A stretch of DNA of 56,397 nt, taken from NCBI GenBank assembly GCA_021785975.1, contig JAJYOE010000004.1, positions 1 to 56,397 of the forward strand. The letters run 5' to 3'. The position numbers were made by a program, and so were the translations under genes. The notes under the pieces were generated by a model, which was given only the letters and a program-made list of their open reading frames with translations, made no database searches and was not told the DNA's origin. Below are positions 27,806-36,433 of the stretch, piece after piece (the first letter of the stretch is position 1; each line of letters begins with the position of its first letter). The stretch comes from Bacillota bacterium. Lineage in GTDB: Bacteria > Bacillota > Bacilli > Alicyclobacillales > SLC66.

Positions 27806-27834
27806 AAAACAGACCTACGAACGCAGGCATAAAA

Positions 27835-28776
27835 TTACCCGTTGTCCATTTCCTCGTCCAATAATTCCATATGCGCAATGCGATAGTCATCCCCGTCAAG
27901 ATACCCCACCCGACTCATGCCGATAATTCTGCTTTTCAAAGGATCGATAAAGGGTAAAAATTCTTCCGACATTCTGGCATAAAGATCTGGCGGCGCATAG
28001 TTACTGGCATAAAGTGTAGGCAACCGGCGAGTAAACCGCTGGTTGATGATGCGAAACATTTTCTCAAGCGTAAAGTGATTGGGCCGTTCCTGTCCGATTT
28101 CATCAATGGCTAACACTGGCACGCTGGAAAATGTTTCGAGCACCGGGTCAATGTCCCTACCTTCTCCGATCATGCTGCGCAAACGATCGAACATTGCATC
28201 TGCGCTGATGATGATGCTGGGAATCCGCCGCTCTTCAAGCCGGTTGATGATGGCATGAAGAAGATGTGTTTTGCCGACACCAGCAGGGCCAAAGACATAT
28301 ATTCCTTTCATATCCTGACCTACTTGATAGGTTTCTGCAAACTGTTCTGCCGCAGCAAAAAGTTTGGGTCTCCTGCTTCGCTGCTCGTATGGAAAGTTTG
28401 CGAATGTGAGCTTGTGGTCATACACGTTGCGCAAGGAAAAAGACGAGTACTTCGAAGCTCGTTGGATCATCACATGATCCTGAAATGGTTTACAATAACT
28501 GGTTTCCATAATCAAATTGCCCTGATACGAAGCCAGTTTGTACCACATTCCTTTGGCATCGCCAATTTTCCCGCACTTATCATAGCCTTGACAAGCGCCA
28601 CATATGGTTTCCTGCTCATGCAGTTCGAGAATCAATGACTCTGCGTTTAAGATGTCTTCATCCTCGACCTCCAGTTCATTCACCGGAGGATACAAATGGC
28701 GAAGTTCCAGCACAGAATAGGACTTAGCACGTAATTTTACTTTTGGCAATATGCCTCCTATTCGCTCAAAGCTCAT
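27835..28776 (-). CDS. DnaI-type replicative helicase loader (AAA+ ATPase)
   Basis: 313 aa. The N-terminal domain has a zinc-type pattern Cys59-x2-Cys62-x5-Cys68 and Cys95 as in Bacillus DnaI, which binds the helicase. A AAA+ domain follows: Walker A GPAGVGKT (163-170), Walker B in VLAIDEIGQ. The C-terminal FTRRLPTLYASNYAP is typical of DnaC/DnaI proteins. Unlike Bacillus dnaI, it is not beside dnaB but follows asnB (11-nt overlap). It could be the sole loader, moved here, or a paralogue; I cannot tell. Confidence 0.83.
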   Translation of the reverse strand: MSFERIGGILPKVKLRAKSYSVLELRHLYPPVNELEVEDEDILNAESLILELHEQETICGACQGYDKCGKIGDAKGMWYKLASYQGNLIMETSYCKPFQDHVMIQRASKYSSFSLRNVYDHKLTFANFPYEQRSRRPKLFAAAEQFAETYQVGQDMKGIYVFGPAGVGKTHLLHAIINRLEERRIPSIIISADAMFDRLRSMIGEGRDIDPVLETFSSVPVLAIDEIGQERPNHFTLEKMFRIINQRFTRRLPTLYASNYAPPDLYARMSEEFLPFIDPLKSRIIGMSRVGYLDGDDYRIAHMELLDEEMDNG

Positions 28777-30700
28777 TGGCTACCTCCACTCCCACCAGTG
28801 TTCGCTCTCTGCGAATTTTGACGCTAGTCGGCGCTTCCGGAACAAACACTCTTGTGTTCGTTACAAACGCTTCATGCCACAGGAGGAAGATGACAATCGC
28901 CCATACCTTTCTGGCATGGTCTTTAACACCTGTACGGTGTTCTTCCAGCATGTGAAGAACGTGATCCTTATCAAAAAGGTCATCCAGAGTACTGGATCCA
29001 ATCAATTCCCGCACCGGTTCATAAAATTCTTCCCTCAACCATTTGCGAAGCGGAACGGGAAAACCAAGCTTTTTCCGCTCTGCGACTTCCTTAGGGAGAA
29101 TGCCACGAACCGCTTCTCTTAACACGTTTTTGGTGGTGCCATTTAATAGCCGAAATTCTGCCGGAATTTGCGCGGCAAATTGGAACACTTCTCGATCCAA
29201 AAAAGGCACGCGAAGTTCCAAACTGTTGGCCATTGTCATTTTGTCCGCCTTCATGAGAATGTCTCCAGGCAACCAGGTGTGTAAATCCACCATTTGCATT
29301 TTGGTCACAGGATCATGACGTTGCGCAAGATCGTAAAACACCTTAGTGACATCCGTAGATCGCTTTACCCGTTCCTTATCAGGATTAATATGGACAAATT
29401 CTTGCTTGTCCCGCTCAGAAAACAGGTAAGCATTACCAAAAAATCGTTCTTCGAGCGGTTTGGACCCGCGCAGCAAAAATCCGCGGCCCTTCATCCCATA
29501 CGGCAGCCATTCAGCGAGTTCGCCCAGTGTTTTGCGCATCCCCATTGGAATATGATCGAACATCTTCAGTGATAACGGCTCGCGATAAATCGTATACCCG
29601 CCAAAAATTTCGTCAGCGCCCTCGCCAGAGAGTACGACAGTGACGTATTGACTGGCCAGTTCCGCTACAAAATATAGTGCAATTGCAGACGGATCGGCTA
29701 CCGGTTCGTCCTGATGATAGACAAGTCGAGGCAACGTCTCCCAATACCTCTTCGCGCTAATCACGGTATCCCGATGATTGGTGCCTAACAGTCTCGCCGT
29801 CTCTTTCGCATATTCCAGTTCGCTCTGGCTGCCTGCCCCTTCAAATCCGACAGTAAATGTCTGCACGTCTTCCAATTCTTTAAGTAGCGCGACAATGGCG
29901 CTAGAATCAACGCCTGACGACAAAAAAGCCCCTCTTGGCACATCGCTGTTCATGTGCGCCTGTACGGAATCCCTCAGTACATCGATGGTTCCCTCCACAA
30001 AGTAATCGAGTGGAAAATCTCGAGGGGTAAAGTCCAATTGTTCGTATCGCCTGATCTCCCATTTACCGTTTTCTACAATTAGATAATGAGCCGGAGGAAG
30101 TTTTTTTACCCCTTCAAACATGGTGTTCGGCTCCGGGACGTACTGAAAGGTGAGGTAATTCCAAAATGCTTCCCGGTCAATTTCCCTCGATACTGCAGAA
30201 ATTTTTAAAAGACTCTTAATTTCCGAACCGAATGCCAGATACCCGTCGCCTGCTGAATAATAGAGTGGTTTGATTCCAAAGAGGTCACGGGCAAGGATCA
30301 ATCTCCGGGCATGATTATCCCAGACGGCGATCGCAAACATTCCTCGCAACATGTTTACAAAATCAGTACCGTACTCCTCGTAGAGGTGCACAATCACTTC
30401 CGAATCAGTTTCGGTCTTAAATTCGTGCCCCTTGTCCAACAGTTCTTTTCGTAGCGCTTTATAATTGTAAATTTCGCCGTTAAAAAGTAGCCAAATGGTT
30501 TCATCTTCATTGGCAAGCGGTTGGTGTCCTTTGGTCAGATCGATAATGGAGAGCCTGCGAAAGCCAAAACCTACTTCGTGAGAAAAATAATACCCTTCGT
30601 CATCCGGACCCCGATGAATAATCTGATCATTCATGGCGGCCAACAGCTCATGGTTACATTCTTCACCATTCAAATCCAGATAACCGACAATACCGCACAA
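28766..30700 (-). CDS. asnB: Asparagine synthase (glutamine-hydrolysing)
   Basis: Class II glutamine amidotransferase plus synthetase. Residue 2 is the catalytic Cys (MCGIVGYLD), and the ATP pyrophosphatase loop is SSGVDSSAIVALL. Length is 644 aa. TTG start with GAGG 10 nt upstream. Sequence alone cannot fix whether it serves asparagine supply or, as in some Bacillus paralogues, amidation during sporulation or cell-wall work. Upstream is aroK (26-bp gap), downstream the DnaI-like gene. Confidence 0.94.
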   Translation of the reverse strand: MCGIVGYLDLNGEECNHELLAAMNDQIIHRGPDDEGYYFSHEVGFGFRRLSIIDLTKGHQPLANEDETIWLLFNGEIYNYKALRKELLDKGHEFKTETDSEVIVHLYEEYGTDFVNMLRGMFAIAVWDNHARRLILARDLFGIKPLYYSAGDGYLAFGSEIKSLLKISAVSREIDREAFWNYLTFQYVPEPNTMFEGVKKLPPAHYLIVENGKWEIRRYEQLDFTPRDFPLDYFVEGTIDVLRDSVQAHMNSDVPRGAFLSSGVDSSAIVALLKELEDVQTFTVGFEGAGSQSELEYAKETARLLGTNHRDTVISAKRYWETLPRLVYHQDEPVADPSAIALYFVAELASQYVTVVLSGEGADEIFGGYTIYREPLSLKMFDHIPMGMRKTLGELAEWLPYGMKGRGFLLRGSKPLEERFFGNAYLFSERDKQEFVHINPDKERVKRSTDVTKVFYDLAQRHDPVTKMQMVDLHTWLPGDILMKADKMTMANSLELRVPFLDREVFQFAAQIPAEFRLLNGTTKNVLREAVRGILPKEVAERKKLGFPVPLRKWLREEFYEPVRELIGSSTLDDLFDKDHVLHMLEEHRTGVKDHARKVWAIVIFLLWHEAFVTNTRVFVPEAPTSVKIRRERTLVGVEVANEL

Positions 30701-30726
30701 ATTCTTTCATCCTCTTTTCTGATCGT

Positions 30727-31221
30727 TCAATGCGTCATCCATTTTGCCATCACTTGAACTTCAGCCAAACGCATATTTGTGCCATCCGCCATCGTGTGGG
30801 CAAAATCGTACAGGTGCTCTCTCTCGTCGTAAAGCTTGGTCAAGCGCTCCTGAATTCCTCCTTGCAAAAGAGGACGTGTGCTGTCAAATTCAAGTCGATG
30901 CAGTATGTCTGCAAGTGGAGTATACACATGGACAGTAAATGCCTTACTCGCAAGCAACTGACGGGTTTCAGGCAAAAGCGGGGCACCGCCCCCCGTTACC
31001 AACACTCCCAATGGACTCTGATGGAGTATACGAGCAATCGACGCTGCTTCAAGCTCTCGAAAACGGACTTCCCCGTAGGCGGTGAAAATTTCACTGATCG
31101 ACATCTTCATGTTTTTTGCGACGATTTCATCATTATCATAACACGGTAATCCGTAATTTCGAGCGAGCAGTTTTCCAAGTGTACTTTTGCCGGCTCCGGT
31201 AAATCCAATCAGTGCAATCAC
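30727..31221 (-). CDS. aroK: Shikimate kinase
   Basis: Phosphorylates shikimate. The P-loop is GFTGAGKST (residues 6-14); VTGGGAPLLPETRQLL is the conserved shikimate-site motif, and R-rich FDSTRPLLQGG the lid. 164 aa with GTG start behind GGAG. It lies after the comG operon, 76 bp beyond comGG. Confidence 0.94.
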   Translation of the reverse strand: MIALIGFTGAGKSTLGKLLARNYGLPCYDNDEIVAKNMKMSISEIFTAYGEVRFRELEAASIARILHQSPLGVLVTGGGAPLLPETRQLLASKAFTVHVYTPLADILHRLEFDSTRPLLQGGIQERLTKLYDEREHLYDFAHTMADGTNMRLAEVQVMAKWMTH

Positions 31222-31297
31222 GGTGAAAACTCCTTTGGCACAATCATTTATCCGTGATCATCTTATCACTTCTCAAGCATTCTATCACAAATCAGCA

Positions 31298-31714
31298 CTA
31301 AGGACTTTCGTTCCAGAAGGACACACGCTGCATGAGAGGATCAAAAATAACGGTGGCTGTCGATTTTGCTCCCTGAAACGTGGTGGCACTAGCCGTAATC
31401 GTATAAAACCGACTGGAGACGCTTGTTTTATTGCTTTCCACATCGCAGAATCCTTCATTATTCTGATAATGCAATGTTGATTCATTTTTGCCTTTTAACA
31501 GCAAGGACAATTCAGTATTAACCCCTGCGTGTACGAGGTCCCTGGCATGAAGCACCTCGATGCGCATTTGGACTCTTGCTTGCAACGCTTCTGCCACCAA
31601 GAATCCTGTGGATAAAAGCAGTCCAGTGATCACAAGTACGAGCAAAGCAAACGGCAATGCGTAACCATTGTCAGTAGCCAATGGCATTCGGAGTGAGCGC
31701 AAACGATGCTTCAT
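31298..31714 (-). CDS. comGG: ComGG-like minor pseudopilin
   Basis: 138-aa protein with N-terminal basic leader, NGYALPFALLVLVITGLLLSTGFLV transmembrane helix and a small soluble domain. It lacks a perfect GFTLxE leader, as is common for the last pseudopilin. Placed by position as seventh comG gene. ATG at 31714 follows GAGGG with 6-nt spacing, overlapping the comGF end by 44 nt. Confidence 0.72.
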   Translation of the reverse strand: MKHRLRSLRMPLATDNGYALPFALLVLVITGLLLSTGFLVAEALQARVQMRIEVLHARDLVHAGVNTELSLLLKGKNESTLHYQNNEGFCDVESNKTSVSSRFYTITASATTFQGAKSTATVIFDPLMQRVSFWNESP

Positions 31715-32119
31715 AGGGTTCCCTCTTATCATTGTAATCGATGGTGACATGAAGGAGATGATTGACCACCTGCCAATTCAAATCATTGACGTCTGCAGAC
31801 ACTGTCACTTCTCCTTTGCCATTTAACGTTCTCAAAATCAGATGAGAAGTGGGCGAAAGCCCATACCTTGCCACCTCGCCATCCGACAAAACGACTGTTA
31901 AGAGCGACCCATTCGCATAGGTCTGTGTAGCTAAAGTCAAATCTTGCATCAACGCATGGTACAATACCCATTCGTCATCCAGATTTTGCATCACGCTTGT
32001 TTCCTCATCGAATGTTTGCCAGGAAAATACCCATAAGGAAATTCCCAGCGTCATCACAAGACCCGTCAAGGCAAGAGCAATCACCGTTTCAAGCAGTGTA
32101 AACCCGTGATTATTATCAT
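31671..32119 (-). CDS. comGF: ComGF-like minor pseudopilin with a disrupted 5' end
   Basis: The frame encodes GFTLLETVIALALTG, a full class III prepilin helix, then a soluble domain to about residue 145. However, from the nearest upstream in-frame stop there is no ATG, GTG or TTG before GFTLLE; the first usable one (GTG at 32084) lies inside the helix. The ATG at 32117-32119 overlapping the comGE TGA is in another frame; one extra base between it and the leader would restore M-x-NNHGFTLLE. This is a frameshift or base error; see findings. Confidence 0.68.
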
Positions 32120-32454
32120 GATTTCGCGGCTTGCAGGGTTTGAAACACCAGCAACGGTTGAACGTCAGTATCTTTCTCGTATACAGCGGCAGTCACCACC
32201 CACAAATTGTCACTGTCCTTTTCTGACGACACACGCACCCATAAATTTTCAGATTGAAATTCGTTTGCAGACTTTCCTGTTCCCGAACGTATTAGCGCCA
32301 CTTCCTCATCAAGTGCCCCATGACCAACTAGCGCAGCGCTCTCAAACAACTTAGCATTCCCTGTACTACTTAACATGGACACGTCCCCATTCAAGCTGGT
32401 GGTGGCAATGATTGCCACCACCAGCAATGCCGTCAGCACATCCAGCAAATTCAT
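32116..32454 (-). CDS. comGE: ComGE-like minor pseudopilin
   Basis: 112 aa beginning MNLLDVLTALLVVAIIATTS, a hydrophobic N-terminal helix with no leader before it; Asp5 replaces the usual Glu5 of prepilins. Position between comGD and comGF supports ComGE. AGGAAG 7-10 nt upstream of the ATG. The C-terminal domain shows strand-rich, charged sequence. No obvious prepilin peptidase site. Confidence 0.68.
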   Translation of the reverse strand: MNLLDVLTALLVVAIIATTSLNGDVSMLSSTGNAKLFESAALVGHGALDEEVALIRSGTGKSANEFQSENLWVRVSSEKDSDNLWVVTAAVYEKDTDVQPLLVFQTLQAAKS

Positions 32455-32473
32455 TTCATCACACTTCCTGTTC

Positions 32474-32935
32474 CTAATTGATTACAGGACTATACGCCAT
32501 TCTGATATCGCCATATTGCAAATAAAGCACCGCATTTCGCATGGCCCCTTCAGGATTTTGAATAATGATTTGACCGCCTTCGTTGATATTGCCTAAAGGG
32601 TTAAATCTGACGGTAGAGGATGGCAAATGCACGATTCCTTCGTAGAAAGCAATGGGACTTGCAATGGTTTTTGGAGTGAACGAACCGTTCGAACCGTCAT
32701 AAAAATAATAGGTGTTCGAATAAGGCAGAAAACGAACTTCTTGATACACTTGCTTGAATTGTGCACTCATCTGTTGTGTACGCAAATCGGAGACAATTTG
32801 CCATGCTGAGGTCTCCAGTGCCGCATGATCCCTTGCCGAGATAAACACTGGTAGTACAATAGACAGACCTATGCCAACTATAAAAATGGCGATTACGAGT
32901 TCAAGCAGTGTAAACCCGTTGTCATTTTCCCTCAT
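32474..32935 (-). CDS. comGD: ComGD-like minor pseudopilin
   Basis: 153 aa with MRENDNGFTLLELVIAIFIVG, a clear class III prepilin leader cleaved after Gly7 by ComC. The ATG overlaps the comGC stop (ATGA). GspH-like tail with a C-terminal strand VLYLQYGDIRMAY. Shares a 19-bp identical leader sequence with comGF. Confidence 0.83.
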   Translation of the reverse strand: MRENDNGFTLLELVIAIFIVGIGLSIVLPVFISARDHAALETSAWQIVSDLRTQQMSAQFKQVYQEVRFLPYSNTYYFYDGSNGSFTPKTIASPIAFYEGIVHLPSSTVRFNPLGNINEGGQIIIQNPEGAMRNAVLYLQYGDIRMAYSPVIN

Positions 32936-33381
32936 TTGACGCCCAATTCCCCGTGCACACTGCAACTCACAATAACTTGCTGTTCCGTTGCCGTAGACGT
33001 TCCTGAAGAGGAAGTTCCAGTGGTGCTAGTGCCTGTGGTGCTAGTGCTGACAGGTGTATAACTGATCATATATTCCCCGCCGCTCGGACACTTGGGAGTC
33101 GAATCGATATAACCATTGTCCTTAAGGTCTTGAAGGATACCTGCGGTATCAGTTTCGGGAGGGTATTGATGATTGGCAAGATAGTACTCGGTCAGCGCAG
33201 CACGAATCATTTTTTGATTGCCTTCACATCCGGTTTGTGCCGCATTGGCTCCGGCAGTCTGCAAATTTGGCAAAGCAATCGCCATCACCACAGAAACGAT
33301 GAACAGGGCGATCACCATTTCAATTAACGTAAATCCACTTTGTTCACTCCATTTTTTCTTCATGTGCACCAACATTTTCAT
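32932..33381 (-). CDS. comGC: ComGC major competence pseudopilin
   Basis: 149-aa prepilin with leader SGFTLIEMVIALFIVSVVMAIALPNL. The soluble domain has the ComGC-type pattern: cysteines near residues 52, 98 and 140, a YLANHQYPP helix end, and a low-complexity Ser/Thr/Gly segment (about 114-132) absent from short ComGC proteins. Start is one of two adjacent ATGs (33384, 33381) behind GGAGG. Forms the transformation pilus; processed by ComC. Confidence 0.87.
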   Translation of the reverse strand: MKMLVHMKKKWSEQSGFTLIEMVIALFIVSVVMAIALPNLQTAGANAAQTGCEGNQKMIRAALTEYYLANHQYPPETDTAGILQDLKDNGYIDSTPKCPSGGEYMISYTPVSTSTTGTSTTGTSSSGTSTATEQQVIVSCSVHGELGVK

Positions 33382-33399
33382 CATCAAAACCTCCTCATA

Positions 33400-34413
33400 T
33401 TAAGACAGTTGCTGCACCAGGTCTGTCATTGGCAATAAAAGCACCAGGGTCACCCCTCCGACCACCACTCCCAAAATGACCAGACTGACTGGTTCAAAAA
33501 GTGAAAACAACCGCTCCATCGCCCTGTCAAAACTACGTTCATAATAGTTTTTCAACCTTTTTGCCCCACCTGCAAGATCGCCCGTTTGCTCTGCGACAAT
33601 CAGCATAGAAGACGCTAGTTCCGGGAAATAAGGAGTTGATTTTAATGCGTGAGAAAACAGCATGCCTTTTTCTACATCCTGAAGAATCTTAGCCCATTCA
33701 TTTTTCATCCGTGCGATATTGGTGGAGATCATCACATGAAGCGCAGTTAACAGGTCCACTCCTGCGCCTAAAAGCGCAGATAAGGTTTCAAAGTTTTGCA
33801 TGGCTTTGTAAAAACGCAACCACGCTCCCCATGAATGGCTGACCACGTTTTTTTCCACGGAAACCAGCCAGCGGTTTTTATTTCGCCAAAAAATCAGGAC
33901 CAAACCGCCAGTCAGTAAGAAGGCATACGGCAATCCCACCACGAGAATATCTGCAAATAACATCACCACCTGCACTTGATGAGGAATTTGTAAGTTTAAG
34001 GAGTGATAAAATGTGATGAAGTGAGGAATCACCTGCCAGGACATCACATACATCGAGAATAGAGATAGGAAGCTTAAAAACACCGGATATGCGACCAATT
34101 TCCCAAGCTTTTCTCTGCGCATTCTGCGGTGATGATAATAGGCAGTTAAACTTTGAAAAGCCTGATCCAATTCGCCAGTCACCAGTCCCACACGCAAGAA
34201 AGTCAACGCCACTTGAGGAAATCCCGCGCGCTCAAAGACTGTATCCACCGCCTGTCCATTCCCGATCGCATCACTCATGATTTTTGCCCATCCATACCGC
34301 TTGGGAGCGATCACCAATAGCGAATCCAATGCCTGTCCAAGATCGATGCCAGCAGATAACAGATCAGCCAAATCCGCTATAAAAAACTCAAGTTGCTTCG
34401 CTGGTAATTTCAT
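33400..34413 (-). CDS. comGB: ComGB, type II/IV secretion platform protein (PilC family)
   Basis: 338-aa polytopic membrane protein with two T2SSF domains separated by transmembrane helices (near 105-125, 160-185 and 310-330). LEFFIADLADLLSAGIDLGQALD is the first-domain start. Acts as inner-membrane platform for ComGA and the pilus. ATG 34413 overlaps the comGA end by 26 nt; an upstream TTG is possible. Confidence 0.88.
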   Translation of the reverse strand: MKLPAKQLEFFIADLADLLSAGIDLGQALDSLLVIAPKRYGWAKIMSDAIGNGQAVDTVFERAGFPQVALTFLRVGLVTGELDQAFQSLTAYYHHRRMRREKLGKLVAYPVFLSFLSLFSMYVMSWQVIPHFITFYHSLNLQIPHQVQVVMLFADILVVGLPYAFLLTGGLVLIFWRNKNRWLVSVEKNVVSHSWGAWLRFYKAMQNFETLSALLGAGVDLLTALHVMISTNIARMKNEWAKILQDVEKGMLFSHALKSTPYFPELASSMLIVAEQTGDLAGGAKRLKNYYERSFDRAMERLFSLFEPVSLVILGVVVGGVTLVLLLPMTDLVQQLS

Positions 34414-35428
34414 CTTTTTCCGCAACAAACATGTTCAATCCCTTCACGCCGTATTCTGACACCGGGGTTTTGATATGTAAGAATTGCTGGATCTCGCTTG
34501 CGCCAAGCATTCGGAACTCTGCCTGGCGCCCAATTATCCCCACGTGATGGCATGTTGTGCATCCTTTTCCATGACAATCGACGCAAACGAGAGGCACCAG
34601 CCGTTGCCAAATGATCAGTTTGAGCGACTCTGCCAAATATGATCGTTCCACACCAAATTCAAGTAAACGAGTGATCACTTGAAAGGGCGTATCGGCATGC
34701 ACGGTACTTAGCAAATGATGACCGGTCAGCCCTGCACGCACGGCAATTTGCGCTGTCAGTTCGTCGCGAATTTCTCCTACCATTAACAAATCAGGATCCT
34801 GCCTGAGCGCACTTCGAAGACCTTCCGCAAAAGTCAGCCCGATTTTTTCATCGACTTCCACTTGTGAAAATGTATCGAGCTTGCGCTCCACCGGATCTTC
34901 AATGGTCAGAACCGACTCCCCGAGCAGATTGCGCTCGCGCATTAAGGCGTATAGCGTCGTGCTCTTCCCGGATCCGACCTTCCCTGCAGTGATGAGCATC
35001 CCCCCTGCTCCCGCAAAAAACTGCTTCACCTCCTCTTCCATGACTTTTGATAATCCAAGTGACGCGATCGACTGCCACGGATTTTCCTTTGGCAGAATCC
35101 TGACCACTGCCCGTTCTCCACGAATCGTTGGCATGGTGGCCATGCGCAAATCGCATTCAGCGCTCCCATACAAAAAATGAAACTGTCCGTCCTGGGGTCT
35201 TCGCCTCTCAGCAAGTGATAACTTAGCCAACACCTTCAGCCTTGCCAAGGCACTCTGCTCCGCAAAAAATGGAAATGCAGTCACCTGATCCAAAGGCAAC
35301 AATCTGCCATGAATTCGCAGTCGTATACCCAGTCCTTCAGCAAATGGGTCCAAATGAAGGTCCGAAGCACCAAGCGTTAATGCTGCCATAATAATTTGAT
35401 CCACTTGTTCACTGATTTCGCCGTCCAA
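34388..35428 (-). CDS. comGA: ComGA, traffic ATPase of the competence pilus (PilB/GspE family)
   Basis: 346-aa hexameric-type ATPase: Walker A GKVGSGKSTTLYAL, Asp box TIEDPVE, Walker B LLMVGEIRDELTAQIAVRAG, His box STVHAD. A four-cysteine zinc site CVDCHGKGCTTC is in the C-terminal domain. Powers pilus assembly. TTG start at 35428. First gene of the seven-gene operon. Confidence 0.92.
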   Translation of the reverse strand: MDGEISEQVDQIIMAALTLGASDLHLDPFAEGLGIRLRIHGRLLPLDQVTAFPFFAEQSALARLKVLAKLSLAERRRPQDGQFHFLYGSAECDLRMATMPTIRGERAVVRILPKENPWQSIASLGLSKVMEEEVKQFFAGAGGMLITAGKVGSGKSTTLYALMRERNLLGESVLTIEDPVERKLDTFSQVEVDEKIGLTFAEGLRSALRQDPDLLMVGEIRDELTAQIAVRAGLTGHHLLSTVHADTPFQVITRLLEFGVERSYLAESLKLIIWQRLVPLVCVDCHGKGCTTCHHVGIIGRQAEFRMLGASEIQQFLHIKTPVSEYGVKGLNMFVAEKDEITSEAT

Positions 35429-35474
35429 CGTCTCACCCCCAAGCGCTTTTACCGAAACTGTTCAAGCACTAGGG

Positions 35475-35487
35475 AAAAGAACCTTTT
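35475..35487. promoter_or_regulatory. Possible ComK-type AT-box
   Basis: AAAAGAACCTTTT fits AAAA-N5-TTTT, half of a ComK site, 47 bp before comGA. Only one box is seen, whereas ComK normally needs two, so support is weak. Confidence 0.25.
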
Positions 35488-35532
35488 TACCATGGAAAAA
35501 TGTCAAATGAGATAGGAGAAAACCAAAGAATT

Positions 35533-36003
35533 TCACAGATTGGTCAATTTCATTGAGAGGGGGTAAAAGAGGTAAGCTTGTTCAACTTTTTGATATAGAT
35601 AAAATTTAACATCAGGAGTGGCACCCTTAAACGACACAATGCCATGCGCCATCTCATGATACCCGAAAGCTTCCGTGAGATCCTTTGATGAAGGTACCGC
35701 AGCACTGGAAGGATGGCTGTGCACGGTGGCCAGAATGTCAAGCCCTGAAGCTTTTGCCTTCAAAACTGCGGCAACCACCCCTCTCGGATCTGCTTCATAT
35801 TTTTGGGGGTCAGGGATACGGCTTGCCATAGGCTCAAAACCATCTACATTCCACCCAGTCACATAACGCCTGCCAAAAAGCAGCCCTCCACCCTCAAATG
35901 GCAGTGCTGCTTCAAGGTGCTGTATTACTTGTTCTAGAATATCCAGGGGAACAATCAGTGATTTTGCTTCGAATTCACAGCCAAAATCGCCTTTTCGCTC
36001 CAC
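35533..36003 (-). CDS. JAMM/MPN-domain metalloprotease-like protein
   Basis: 156 aa with the complete JAMM zinc motif: Glu38, His95-x-His97-Pro, Ser105 and Asp108 (pattern HxHPx6SxxD). Bacterial members cleave ubiquitin-like or sulfur-carrier extensions, often next to ThiS/MoaD and MoeB genes; neither is nearby, so the substrate is unknown. The GTG at 36003 overlaps the Nudix gene by 49 nt and has GAGG 10 nt upstream. Nothing else suggests its pathway. Confidence 0.8.
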   Translation of the reverse strand: MERKGDFGCEFEAKSLIVPLDILEQVIQHLEAALPFEGGGLLFGRRYVTGWNVDGFEPMASRIPDPQKYEADPRGVVAAVLKAKASGLDILATVHSHPSSAAVPSSKDLTEAFGYHEMAHGIVSFKGATPDVKFYLYQKVEQAYLFYPLSMKLTNL

Positions 36004-36419
36004 GCGATCACTTCCTCTGTAACGCCCATCTCCCTCATTTGCGAAATCGAAAACCAGCCGATTCCAAGGGACTCATCATTCTTTTTCAGCGTCGTATCAC
36101 CAATCGGCCTTGCAAAATAAATCAGGTCAATGTGTTGATGACCTGGTTCAATATCTTCGAGTTGTATTCCCGCCGGCCGTGCGAGCGCGTGGTCAAATCC
36201 GGCAGGTTCGTAATCCGCAAAAAGCTCCACCTTGATGCCGGTTTCTTCATAGACTTCACGGACTGCCGCATGATCCGGCAATTCAGGCGCATCAACATGG
36301 CCACCTGGAGGTAGCCACCTGCCTAATTTTTTATGTAACAAAAGTAGCACCCGGTCGCCGTCTACCACCACGCCGGTCGCCACAAAGTCCCTGGTCACCC
36401 CTTCATTGCCCCTGTACAT
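35955..36419 (-). CDS. Nudix hydrolase
   Basis: 154-aa Nudix protein with the box GGHVDAPELPDHAAVREVYEETGIKVE (G-x5-E-x7-REVYEETG). Hydrolyses a nucleoside diphosphate linked to some X; substrate unknown. ATG 36419 has GGAGGGG with 6-7-nt spacing; a start at 36434 overlaps the obgE stop. It follows obgE and overlaps the JAMM gene. Confidence 0.87.
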   Translation of the reverse strand: MYRGNEGVTRDFVATGVVVDGDRVLLLLHKKLGRWLPPGGHVDAPELPDHAAVREVYEETGIKVELFADYEPAGFDHALARPAGIQLEDIEPGHQHIDLIYFARPIGDTTLKKNDESLGIGWFSISQMREMGVTEEVIAWSEKAILAVNSKQNH

Positions 36420-36433
36420 GTCTTTCCCCTCCA

